Notes under the pieces: model-generated | The model's database searches: none | What the model was told of the DNA's origin: nothing | What the model saw: the letters and a program-made list of their open reading frames with translations, nothing else | Translations under genes and position numbers: made by a program | Assembly: GCF_019635935.1 (NCBI RefSeq) | Contig: NZ_JAHBYN010000001.1 | Span: 3,067,532-3,131,531, forward strand | Reading direction: 5' to 3' | Origin: Parvibaculum sp. | Lineage (GTDB): Bacteria; Pseudomonadota; Alphaproteobacteria; Parvibaculales; Parvibaculaceae | Length of the DNA stretch: 64,000 nucleotides | Shown: in pieces, positions 53,459 through 60,612 of the stretch | Layout: each line of letters opens with the position of its first letter | How positions within the stretch are numbered: position 1 is the first letter of the stretch

Positions 53459-54091
53459 CTACGCCCCGGAGACGATCATCCGCCATTCGGATTCATGACT
53501 TCCGGCATGGTTCGCCATCCCGGGTTTTGTCAGGCATCCTTTCGGCTCGGCGTAGCTGTCGATGCGGCGTTCCGGTTGTTCATGCCACTGGATGTTGAAC
53601 GCCCAGAGTTCCTTGAAGAAGTAGAGCGAGGAATAAGGAAGGTGATCGTGAATCCACCAGGCGAGCTTCTGCCAGTCGCCGTCCTGCGGGAAGCGATCCA
53701 GAAAGGAAGGGACGACGATGCAGGCCGTCGCACCCATATGGCCGCCGGCATCTCTTTCATCCCAGATATGCGCGGCATAGTTCGCTTCGTTTGAGGCGCA
53801 GGAATAGCCCGCCTTGCCTTGCCGCTGCATCTCGTTGCCGAGTGCGTTTACTTCCTTCGATCGATAGGCGGAGCGGATCGCGATCCGCCCGAATTTGTCC
53901 TGCAGCGGTTCCAGCAGTTCCTCGCAAAGCCGTGTTCCGGCGGCGATGGCCAGCTCCGGATCGTCGGGCACATTGGCCAGCCCATGAATGGCGGCGATGT
54001 CCGAAAACAGGAAATCGCGCATGAAGAACGATTTGGAGAGGCGTTCGCGTCCGAACTCGGCCAGCTTGGCGACGCTTGTCGGCTTGCGCAT
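53459..54091 (-). CDS. Peptidase M15-like hypothetical protein
   Basis: A 210-residue soluble protein without signal peptide, recognised only weakly. After a helical start (RERLSKSFFMRDFLFSDIAA) it has IRSAYRSKEVNALGNEMQRQ, which resembles the SxxRS..N substrate strand of D-Ala-D-Ala peptidases, then NYAAHIWDERDAGGHMGATA (candidate zinc ligands H and D) and LWAFNIQWHEQPERRIDSY (candidate third histidine). Peptidase M15_3-like is therefore possible, but catalytic geometry is not certain. Its gene is flanked by repeats and its neighbours are unrelated, which suggests recent acquisition. GGAG precedes the ATG. Confidence 0.6.
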   Translation of the reverse strand: MRKPTSVAKLAEFGRERLSKSFFMRDFLFSDIAAIHGLANVPDDPELAIAAGTRLCEELLEPLQDKFGRIAIRSAYRSKEVNALGNEMQRQGKAGYSCASNEANYAAHIWDERDAGGHMGATACIVVPSFLDRFPQDGDWQKLAWWIHDHLPYSSLYFFKELWAFNIQWHEQPERRIDSYAEPKGCLTKPGMANHAGSHESEWRMIVSGA

Positions 54092-54330
54092 GATCCTGTC
54101 TCCGGATTCCGTGTCGAAAACTCAAACGCGCGCAAGCGGCGGCGTCGCGGATTGAAAATCAGGATGCACATTCGCCTCCACCGATGCAATCACCCCGCCC
54201 GCGCGACGGCCGCATGTGGCCCGGAGCGGTCAATCCCGGTCAAGAGAGATGATGTGCTACGATCCGTTGTCTGGATAGCAACGACCGCTACCTACGCGAT
54301 TGGATTTAACACCGCCGGAGGCTCGTCTTC

Positions 54331-54690
54331 ATGAATTTGACAGCACGCATTGCTGCGGTGCTTGGGCCGGTGCTCATGGCCGTGACGGTGTCCGAAACCG
54401 TCAATCTGAATATCTGGCACGATGTCCACCCGGCAGTGGTCTACCTCAACGGTCTGCTGTTTCTGGCCGGCGGCCTTTTCATCGCGACGACGCACAATTA
54501 CTGGCGGTTCGATTTCAGCCTGTTGGTCACACTCTCCGGCTGGCTCCTTGTGGCGGCGGGCGCCTTCCGGATGTTCTTTCCAGAAGCGCAACAATTGGGC
54601 GCCGGCCTCGGCACCTGGATTCTGATTGCATCGCTGTTTGCCCTCGGCGCGGCCTTGACGGCCTTCGCCTTCCTCAAACGGAAGAGCTGA
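54331..54690 (+). CDS. Small membrane protein with four helices
   Basis: A 119-residue protein whose four hydrophobic segments lie near residues 4-22, 34-52, 62-81 and 92-112, with short hydrophilic turns (ETVNLNIWHDVHP, THNYWRFD, RMFFPEAQQLG). It ends LKRKS, positive inside. No family name is recognised. A ribosome binding site GCCGGAGG precedes the ATG by about ten bases. The 240 bp upstream hold no other ORF and could carry its promoter. Confidence 0.75.
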   Translation: MNLTARIAAVLGPVLMAVTVSETVNLNIWHDVHPAVVYLNGLLFLAGGLFIATTHNYWRFDFSLLVTLSGWLLVAAGAFRMFFPEAQQLGAGLGTWILIASLFALGAALTAFAFLKRKS

Positions 54691-54859
54691 ACTTCGATCC
54701 GGCATCTTCGCGCGTCTCTTGCCGGTGCACTGCAGTCTTCACCGCCGCCTCCTCCTCGTCTCAGCGCCTTGCGTTCCGTCAATGGCCTTCCAATATAAAA
54801 TCGTTGGCAGCCTCCCATCCAGACGCGGGATCTCCCCACCCACAAGAAGGACTCCCCCC

Positions 54860-55252
54860 ATGCCCAAGCGCGACCCGGTATTCCCCGCCGGCCGCCACGC
54901 CCTCTACGAGGCGCATGGCTATTCGGCGGCGATCCGCTCCGGCGATCTTCTCTTCGTGTCCGGCCAGGTCGGCAGCCGCACCGACGGCACGCCGGAGCCC
55001 GATTTCGAGCGCCAGGTCCGGCTCGCCTTCGCCAATCTTGAGGCGACGCTCAAGGCGGCGGGCTGCGGTTTCGACGACATTGTCGACGTGACCAGTTTCC
55101 ACACCGATCCCGAAAACCAGTTCGAGACGATCATGAAGGTGAAGCAGGAGATTTTCGCCGCGCCGCCTTATCCGACATGGACGGCGGTCGGCGCGACCTG
55201 GCTCGCGGGCTTTGATTTCGAGATCAAGGTGATCGCCCGCATTCCCGGTTAG
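54860..55252 (+). CDS. RidA family (YjgF/UK114) protein
   Basis: A 130-residue protein with AAGAAGGA before the ATG. RidA marks: RSGDLLFVSGQVGSRTDGTP, DFERQVRLAFANLEATLKAA, GCGFDDIVDVTSFHTDP and a final region PPYPTWTAVGATWLAGFDFE with IKVIARIPG. RidA proteins are trimeric and hydrolyse reactive enamines/imines released by PLP enzymes. The final arginine of the classical active site (usually CxR.xVEV) is replaced here by a W-containing version, so it may belong to a Rid2-7-like subgroup with a different activity. It stands alone. Confidence 0.85.
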   Translation: MPKRDPVFPAGRHALYEAHGYSAAIRSGDLLFVSGQVGSRTDGTPEPDFERQVRLAFANLEATLKAAGCGFDDIVDVTSFHTDPENQFETIMKVKQEIFAAPPYPTWTAVGATWLAGFDFEIKVIARIPG

Positions 55253-55277
55253 CGCTGGACGATTTCGCCTCACCCCC

Positions 55278-55536
55278 AACCCCGGGGATAAGTTTTTTCG
55301 CCGCCGCATTGCGCGTCCGGCGACTCAAAACGCCCGCGTCGCCACCGCCGCGAAAACCGGGGACAAGTTTTTCGATTTTTTCTTCTCCGCGGCTCTGCGT
55401 CTCTGCGTGAACCCCTTTCTTCCTTTCTTCGTGCAACGCCCATCCGTCCACCGCCCCCGAACCCGGGGATAAGTTCGACTTATCCCCGCCGCCCGCGCGC
55501 CGACCATCCGTACACGGAGCAAACTTATCCCCGGTT
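55278..55536. repeat. Five copies of a GGGGAtAAGTT motif, direct and inverted
   Basis: Direct copies: 55278-55297 (AACCCCGGGGATAAGTTTTT), 55354-55372 (AAACCGGGGACAAGTTTTT) and 55460-55475 (AACCCGGGGATAAGTT). Inverted copies: 55479-55490 (CTTATCCCCGCC) and 55521-55536 (AAACTTATCCCCGGTT). The third and fourth form a palindrome GGGGATAAG-TTCGA-CTTATCCCC at 55465-55487. A stretch TTCTCCGCGGCTCTGCGTCT around 55384 resembles another dispersed element. No ORF fits this 400-bp gap. Confidence 0.65.
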
Positions 55537-55609
55537 GTGACAGATTTTTGACAGTCCGGTGACAGTCGTGGCCGAACGGCGGAATTCCGCCGTTTCCCGA
55601 TTGTGACAG
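55535..55609 (+). repeat. Phased TGACAG array upstream of the lytic transglycosylase gene
   Basis: TGACAG starts at 55538, 55549, 55560 and 55604, at intervals of 11, 11 and 44 bases, all multiples of 11 and so on the same face of the helix. The first and last copies are extended to TTGTGACAG (55535 and 55601). The array ends about 57 bp before the ATG chosen for the transglycosylase. It may be a binding array for a regulator. Confidence 0.6.
55575..55594. promoter_or_regulatory. 20-bp perfect palindrome inside the TGACAG array
   Basis: AACGGCGGAATTCCGCCGTT is fully self-complementary and lies between the third and fourth TGACAG copies. It could be an operator or a cruciform-forming site. 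Its position about 70-90 bp before the downstream start suits transcription control. Confidence 0.5.
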
Positions 55610-55665
55610 CCGCGCGCCGCCGCTGTCGCATTCGCGGGCGCCGCCGCGTGCTATTCTGCGCCCGG

Positions 55666-57123
55666 ATGAGGCAGGGCAGGGCGCGCCGGGTGGCGGAAAT
55701 CATCGCGAAATCAAGGGCTTGGGCCGCCGCGCTGGTGGCGTTCATGCGCGCGCCCGGCCCCTGGACGCCGCGCCGCAGCTCGCGCTTTCCGTGGTTCGTC
55801 CTGCTGCTGGTCGTGCTGTTCGGCGTCAACCACCTGATCTTCCTGCGCCTCTATGTGCCGCCTGTCGATCAAGGCCTTGAATCCATTAAGGAAAATGGCA
55901 CGCTGGTGGTGCTGACGCGGCTCGGCCCCGCGACCTTTTACGAGGGCGTCGACGGGCCCACGGGCTTTGAACATGACGCGATGCGGTCGCTCGCGCGGTC
56001 GCTCGGTGTCGAGGTTGAATTCCGGATTTACCCGACAGAACAAAGGCTTATGCGGGCGCTGGCGAACCGCAAGGGCCATGTCGCGGCGGCGGGTCTGGCG
56101 CTGGACGAGGCGCGCAAGGCGCAGTTCGCGGCCGGTCCGCCCTACGCCACGCTGCGCCAGCTCGTCGCCTGCAACCGGCAACTCGTTGAAAAACCAAGGA
56201 AAATCGAAGATCTCCGCGGCCTGCGCTTCGCCGCTTCCGCCGATTCGCCGGGCGCGGCGCTGCTCGTCGAAGCCGGCCTCGAATCCAGCTATCTCTCTGA
56301 AAACGTTGAGGCTTTGCTCGCCCGCGTCGCCGCCTTCCGCCTCGACTGCGCGCTGACCGACAGCCGCACCTTCCAGGTGGTCAATCCCTATTACCCGGAA
56401 CTGATGCAAGCCTTTGAATTGACAGGGGATTTTCCGGTCGTCTGGCTTGCCGCGCCGGGCTCGGAAGACCTCGCCGAGCCGATGCGCCACTGGTTCGCCG
56501 GCATGCGTAAAACCGGTCAGCTGGCGGCGCTGGAGCGGCAATTCTTCGGTTTCCTGCCGCGTTTCGACTATGTGGACCTGCGCGCCTTCCAGCGCGCGAT
56601 CAACGAGCGCCTGCCGCTCTACGAAAAACAGCTCCGCCGCGCCGCGCGCGAAAATAACCTTTCGTGGCAACTACTTGCGGCGATCGCCTATCAGGAATCG
56701 CATTGGGACCCGGATGCGGTGAGCCCCACCGGCGTGCGCGGGTTGATGATGCTGACGCAGCAGACGGCGCGGCAGCTCGGTGTCGAGGACCGCCGCGACC
56801 CCACCGAAAGCATCGCGGCCGGTGCGCGCTATCTTGCTGAACTTAAAGAGAAAATCCCGGAAGATGTGGCCGAGCCCGACCGCACCTGGATGGCGCTCGC
56901 CGCCTGGAATCTCGGCCTCGGCCATCTCTACGATGCCCGCACGCTGGCCGCGCGTCTCGGCCGCGACAGGAACAGCTGGGCCGACATGCGGCGCACCCTG
57001 CCGCTGCTGGCCGATCCGGCCCACAAGCTGCGCCACGGGCCGGCGCGGGGCGGGCAGGCGGTGCATTTCGTCCAGCAGGTCCGCACTTACCTTCATATTT
57101 TGCAAGGCGATACAGGCACTTAG
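55666..57123 (+). CDS. MltF-like membrane-bound lytic murein transglycosylase
   Basis: About 485 residues from the ATG at 55666 (a GTG at 55690 is possible; the frame is open from 55603). A membrane anchor lies near residues 40-60 (PWFVLLLVVLFGVNHLIFL). Residues 75-300 form a periplasmic solute-binding-type domain (GTLVVLTRLGPATFYEGVDG, GFEHDAMRSLARSLGVEVEF), and residues 320-470 the lysozyme-like SLT domain with catalytic E344 in AYQESHWDPDAVSPTGVRGL and MMLTQQTARQLGV. This two-domain order is that of MltF (YfhD), which cleaves peptidoglycan glycan strands. It is preceded by an unusual repeat-rich leader. Confidence 0.88.
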   Translation: MRQGRARRVAEIIAKSRAWAAALVAFMRAPGPWTPRRSSRFPWFVLLLVVLFGVNHLIFLRLYVPPVDQGLESIKENGTLVVLTRLGPATFYEGVDGPTGFEHDAMRSLARSLGVEVEFRIYPTEQRLMRALANRKGHVAAAGLALDEARKAQFAAGPPYATLRQLVACNRQLVEKPRKIEDLRGLRFAASADSPGAALLVEAGLESSYLSENVEALLARVAAFRLDCALTDSRTFQVVNPYYPELMQAFELTGDFPVVWLAAPGSEDLAEPMRHWFAGMRKTGQLAALERQFFGFLPRFDYVDLRAFQRAINERLPLYEKQLRRAARENNLSWQLLAAIAYQESHWDPDAVSPTGVRGLMMLTQQTARQLGVEDRRDPTESIAAGARYLAELKEKIPEDVAEPDRTWMALAAWNLGLGHLYDARTLAARLGRDRNSWADMRRTLPLLADPAHKLRHGPARGGQAVHFVQQVRTYLHILQGDTGT

Positions 57124-57249
57124 GGGTGCGACATTGCGGCGGGCCGCTGCGGCGAAATGACCACTAAAAAAATATGGATATTGAGCGAATGTGAGGTGAA
57201 CGCCATTCGTGCATCGGGGGGTCCGGTGCCGCCTCAAGGAGAAGCTCAA

Positions 57250-57906
57250 ATGAAAATCGCAAGAACATCCCGCGCCGCCGCTGCCGCGCTCGCACTCGGC
57301 GTCGCCGCCGCCGGTTTCGCGTCGGTGCCGGAAGCGCAGGCGCAGCAAGGCTTTAGTGGCAAGTCGGCCGGGGATATCATGGTCCGCGCACGGATTATCG
57401 GCGCGATCCCGGACGAGGACGCTACCACCTCCATCGGCGGCAATGTCAGCGTCTCCAACGACTGGGTGCCGGAAGTCGACTTCACCTATTTCGTCACCGA
57501 CAACATCGCCCTTGAGCTGATCGCCGCCACCACGCGCCACGACGTTTCGCACAGCGCCGCCGGCAGCCTCGGCAAAGTAAGCCTTTTGCCGCCGACACTT
57601 ACGCTTCAATACCACTTCATGCCCAAGGAGCGTTTCAGCCCCTATCTGGGTGCTGGCGTCAATTACACCTTCTTCTACAAGGAGGACGCGCCGGGCGGCG
57701 CCATCACCTCGATCGACTACAAAAACAGCTTCGGCTGGGCCCTCCAGGGCGGTGTCGACGTCGCCCTGACCGGCAACTGGTACGCCAACGTCGATGTGAA
57801 GAAGATCTTCCTGAGCACCGACGTTTCGATCAATGGCGGTGCCGTCACGGCCGATGTCGATCTCGACCCGTGGATCGTCGGCTTCGGCGTCGGCTACAAG
57901 TTCTGA
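57250..57906 (+). CDS. OmpW family outer-membrane beta-barrel protein
   Basis: A 218-residue precursor with AAGGAGA seven bases before the ATG and a signal peptide ending EAQAQQG (cleavage after AQA). OmpW marks are GDIMVRARIIGAIPDEDATT, NDWVPEVDFTYFVTDNIALE, ATTRHDVSHSAAGSLGKVSL then LPPTLTLQYHFMPKERFSPY, and the C-terminal barrel strand WIVGFGVGYKF with terminal Phe. These small eight-stranded channels pass hydrophobic molecules across the outer membrane, which fits a hydrocarbon-using organism. An AT-rich promoter-like stretch lies around 57160-57190, and a strong hairpin follows the gene. Confidence 0.92.
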   Translation: MKIARTSRAAAAALALGVAAAGFASVPEAQAQQGFSGKSAGDIMVRARIIGAIPDEDATTSIGGNVSVSNDWVPEVDFTYFVTDNIALELIAATTRHDVSHSAAGSLGKVSLLPPTLTLQYHFMPKERFSPYLGAGVNYTFFYKEDAPGGAITSIDYKNSFGWALQGGVDVALTGNWYANVDVKKIFLSTDVSINGGAVTADVDLDPWIVGFGVGYKF

Positions 57907-57918
57907 ACCAGAGGGGCT

Positions 57919-57998
57919 GACGCCCGCGCCCTTTTCCGGTCCGCCCGGTGACCCCACCGGCGGCTCTCATCCGGAAAAGGCGCGGGCGTCGCGTTTTT
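57919..57998 (+). terminator. Long terminator hairpin after the OmpW-like gene
   Basis: GACGCCCGCGCCCTTTTCCGG (57919-57939, with one unpaired base) pairs with CCGGAAAAGGCGCGGGCGTC (57971-57990), a stem of about 20 bp around a 31-base loop that itself contains CCGGTG/CACCGG. GCGTTTTT follows. It starts 13 bases after the stop and is the natural end of this transcript. Confidence 0.8.
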
Positions 57999-58112
57999 GC
58001 TGCCGTTGAACTCCCTTGCGCCCTGCTATAGATGGTGGGGCATGCACCCTAGAGCGCCCGGCCGGCGCGGCGGGGAAACGGAAAATCCGTTTGAAAACAA
58101 GGGAGAAGCCGC

Positions 58113-59618
58113 GTGTCGCAGCAATCGCTCAACAATGTCCTGGCGGGACCGGATCTGAAGTTCCGTCCGCTCAGCGTCGCCATACTCGGCGCCGGCGCGG
58201 CGGGCCTCTGCATGGCGATCAAGCTTCAGAAAGCCGGCATCGACAATTTCACGATCCTAGAAAAAGCCGCGAGCGTCGGCGGCACCTGGCGCGACAACAC
58301 CTATCCGGGTTCGGGCTGCGACGTGCCCTCGATGCTCTATTCCTATTCCTTCGAACCGAAGCCCGACTGGAGCCGCAAGTTTGCGGGACAAGCCGAGATC
58401 GTCGATTACTTTGAAGGCGTTGCGCGCAAATACGGTCTCATGCCGCATATCCGTTTCAACACCGAAGTGACCGAAGCCCGCTTCGACGAAGCCGCCGGCC
58501 TCTGGCGCATCCGCACAGCGGCGGGCGAGGAAATCGCCGCCAATGTGCTGATCTCCGGCGTCGGCCAGCTCAACCGCCCCGCCTGTCCGAAGATCGACGG
58601 CCTCGACATTTTCAAGGGCGCGCAGTTCCATTCGGCGCGCTGGGACCACAGCGTCGATCTGGCAGGAAAAAACATCGCCGTCATCGGCAATGGCGCCAGC
58701 GCCATCCAGTTCGTGCCGGAAATCGCGCCCAGGGCCGGCAAGCTCACCATCTTTCAGCGCACACCCAACTGGTGCGTGCCCAAGCCCGACCGGCCTTTCA
58801 CCGAGCGCGAAAAAAGGCTTTTCCGGTCAATGCCCTGGCTCGTCCGCGCCCAGCGCTGGCTGACCTGGATAATGCTGGAGCGCAATTACCTTGCTTTCAC
58901 GCAAGGCAGCTTTTTCGGCAAGCTCTTCGAACGGGCTTCGAAAAAGGAACTCGAAGCGCATATTTCGGATCCCGAGCTGCGCAAGAAACTGACGCCGGAT
59001 TATCCGGCCGGTTGCAAGCGCATCCTGCTGACCAACGATTGGTTCCCGACGCTCGCTCGCCCTAATGTCCATGTCGAAACCAGCCACATCGCATGCGTCA
59101 CCGAAAATGCGGTCGTCACCGAAGACGGCGTTTCCCATCCGGCGGACGTCGTCATCCTGGCCACCGGCTTTGAATCGACCGATTTCCTTTCGCCGATGAA
59201 GATTGTCGGCCGCGGCAATGCCGATCTCAACGATGTCTGGGCGCGCGGCGCCGAGGCTCATCGCGGCGTTGCGGTGGCGGGCTTCCCCAATTTTTTCATG
59301 CTCTACGGGCCCAACACCAATCTCGGCCACAACTCGATCATCTTCATGATCGAATGCCAGGTGAACTACATCGTCCAATGCGTGCAGGCGCTGCAAAACG
59401 GCAAGCTGTGCTACATCGACGTCCGCAAGGAGGCGATGGAAGCGTTCAACCGCGCCCTTCAGAAGGATATGCAGAAGACGGTCTGGGCCGCCGGTTGCGC
59501 GAGCTGGTACAAGACCGCCGACGGCAAGGTCACCAACAACTGGTCGAGCTTCACCGCCAGATACTGGTGGGAAATGCGCCATCCCGACTTCGCCGAATAC
59601 GCGCTGGTCGGCGGCTAG
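58113..59618 (+). CDS. Flavin monooxygenase, Baeyer-Villiger (type I) class
   Basis: A 501-residue enzyme from a GTG with AAGGGAGA upstream. It has two Rossmann motifs, VAILGAGAAGLCMAIKLQKA and IAVIGNGASAIQFVPEIAP, and between them the BVMO fingerprint FxGxxxHxxxW(D): F167-K-G-A-Q-F-H173-S-A-R-W177-D. GGTWRDNTYPGSGCDVPSML is also typical. Such enzymes use NADPH and O2 to turn ketones to esters or oxidise S/N atoms, often in breakdown of cyclic or long-chain compounds. It is monocistronic and its stop codon shares CTAG with the convergent lpxC. Confidence 0.9.
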   Translation: MSQQSLNNVLAGPDLKFRPLSVAILGAGAAGLCMAIKLQKAGIDNFTILEKAASVGGTWRDNTYPGSGCDVPSMLYSYSFEPKPDWSRKFAGQAEIVDYFEGVARKYGLMPHIRFNTEVTEARFDEAAGLWRIRTAAGEEIAANVLISGVGQLNRPACPKIDGLDIFKGAQFHSARWDHSVDLAGKNIAVIGNGASAIQFVPEIAPRAGKLTIFQRTPNWCVPKPDRPFTEREKRLFRSMPWLVRAQRWLTWIMLERNYLAFTQGSFFGKLFERASKKELEAHISDPELRKKLTPDYPAGCKRILLTNDWFPTLARPNVHVETSHIACVTENAVVTEDGVSHPADVVILATGFESTDFLSPMKIVGRGNADLNDVWARGAEAHRGVAVAGFPNFFMLYGPNTNLGHNSIIFMIECQVNYIVQCVQALQNGKLCYIDVRKEAMEAFNRALQKDMQKTVWAAGCASWYKTADGKVTNNWSSFTARYWWEMRHPDFAEYALVGG

Positions 59619-60505
59619 GAAGCCTTCAGTTCCGCCGTATTTTCGGCATCGATCGCGCGCAAGAGCGCCCGGTTGTGCTTGTGGTTGGAGCAGAAGGCCG
59701 TCACCTTGCCGATGATGGGTCCGCCGCCCAGCGAAAGGTCGCCCACGAGATCGATGATCCGGTGGCGCAGGAATTCGTCGGGGCTTTTCAAGCCCCCTTT
59801 GTTCAGCACCCGGTCCTTGTACATCAGCAGCGCATTGCCAAGCGACGCACCGCGCACCAGCGGGATCAGGCGCAGCTTGCCCAGAATGAGCGCCGGCCAG
59901 ATCACCGAAAGGATGCCGTAGGTCCGCGCATAGCAAATGTCGTTGCGGAAACTTTCCGGCGTCACCTCGCCCACCCAGTTTTGCGTGCCCCAATAGGGCA
60001 GCTCCAGCGTGTAGTCGATGATGAAACGGTCGGCGGGCTCGACGCTCAGCGAGATGCGGTCGTCGGTAACGGTCAGCGGCCGTTCGATTTTCCGGAATTG
60101 TCGCGGCGCATCCTGCTCCTCGCGTCCGGCTGCGGCGATGGCATCGATCAGCGGCGCTGCGCTCCCGTCCATGATCGGCACTTCCTGTCCGTCCATCAGC
60201 ACCGTCGCATTGTCGATCTCGAGCGCGAAGAGCGCCGCCATCAGATGTTCGATGGTCTGAAATTTTCCGCCATTCGGCGCCTTCATCATCGTGCAGCGTG
60301 GGAAATCGACACAGTTGCGCCAGTCCGCCTGCAGTTCGGCGCCCTTGCCCCAGCGGTCGGTGCGCCGGAAGCGAATGCCCTGTCCGGCAGGGGCGGGCAT
60401 CACGGCCACGCGCGTATTGCGCCCGGTATGAAGGCCGGCACCCTCGAAATAGGCCGGCTGCTTCACCGTGCCCTGGCGGGCGCTGAAGGCGGAAGGGTTG
60501 GTCAT
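59615..60505 (-). CDS. lpxC: UDP-3-O-acyl-N-acetylglucosamine deacetylase
   Basis: A 296-residue zinc enzyme of lipid A synthesis. Zinc site: H87 in FQTIEHLMAALFALEIDNAT, then DEFLRHRIIDLVGDLSLGGG with H and D ligands. The opening TVKQPAYFEGAGLHTGRNTR and VPIMDGSAAPLIDAI are diagnostic. It removes acetate from the sugar precursor in the cytoplasm, the committed step. A late stretch, CSNHKHNRALLRAI, replaces the usual SGHALN segment of E. coli. It is divergent from a glycosyltransferase gene, so both lie in an envelope-synthesis region. Confidence 0.95.
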   Translation of the reverse strand: MTNPSAFSARQGTVKQPAYFEGAGLHTGRNTRVAVMPAPAGQGIRFRRTDRWGKGAELQADWRNCVDFPRCTMMKAPNGGKFQTIEHLMAALFALEIDNATVLMDGQEVPIMDGSAAPLIDAIAAAGREEQDAPRQFRKIERPLTVTDDRISLSVEPADRFIIDYTLELPYWGTQNWVGEVTPESFRNDICYARTYGILSVIWPALILGKLRLIPLVRGASLGNALLMYKDRVLNKGGLKSPDEFLRHRIIDLVGDLSLGGGPIIGKVTAFCSNHKHNRALLRAIDAENTAELKAS

Positions 60506-60612
60506 TGGGGCAGTTCCGAATTATGGCCTTTGTTCAGCGAAATCTTTGTCGCATTCTCTGCGCCGCGAATTCGCGCCAAATCTTTTGAGCTTTCAACGAC
60601 TTGCTTCATATC

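Noticed and set aside
55278..55610. Replication origin (repeated TTATCCCC resembling DnaA boxes)
   Set aside because: The copies read TTATCCCC rather than TTATNCACA, there is no AT-rich unwinding region, and no dnaA, hemE or par genes adjoin.
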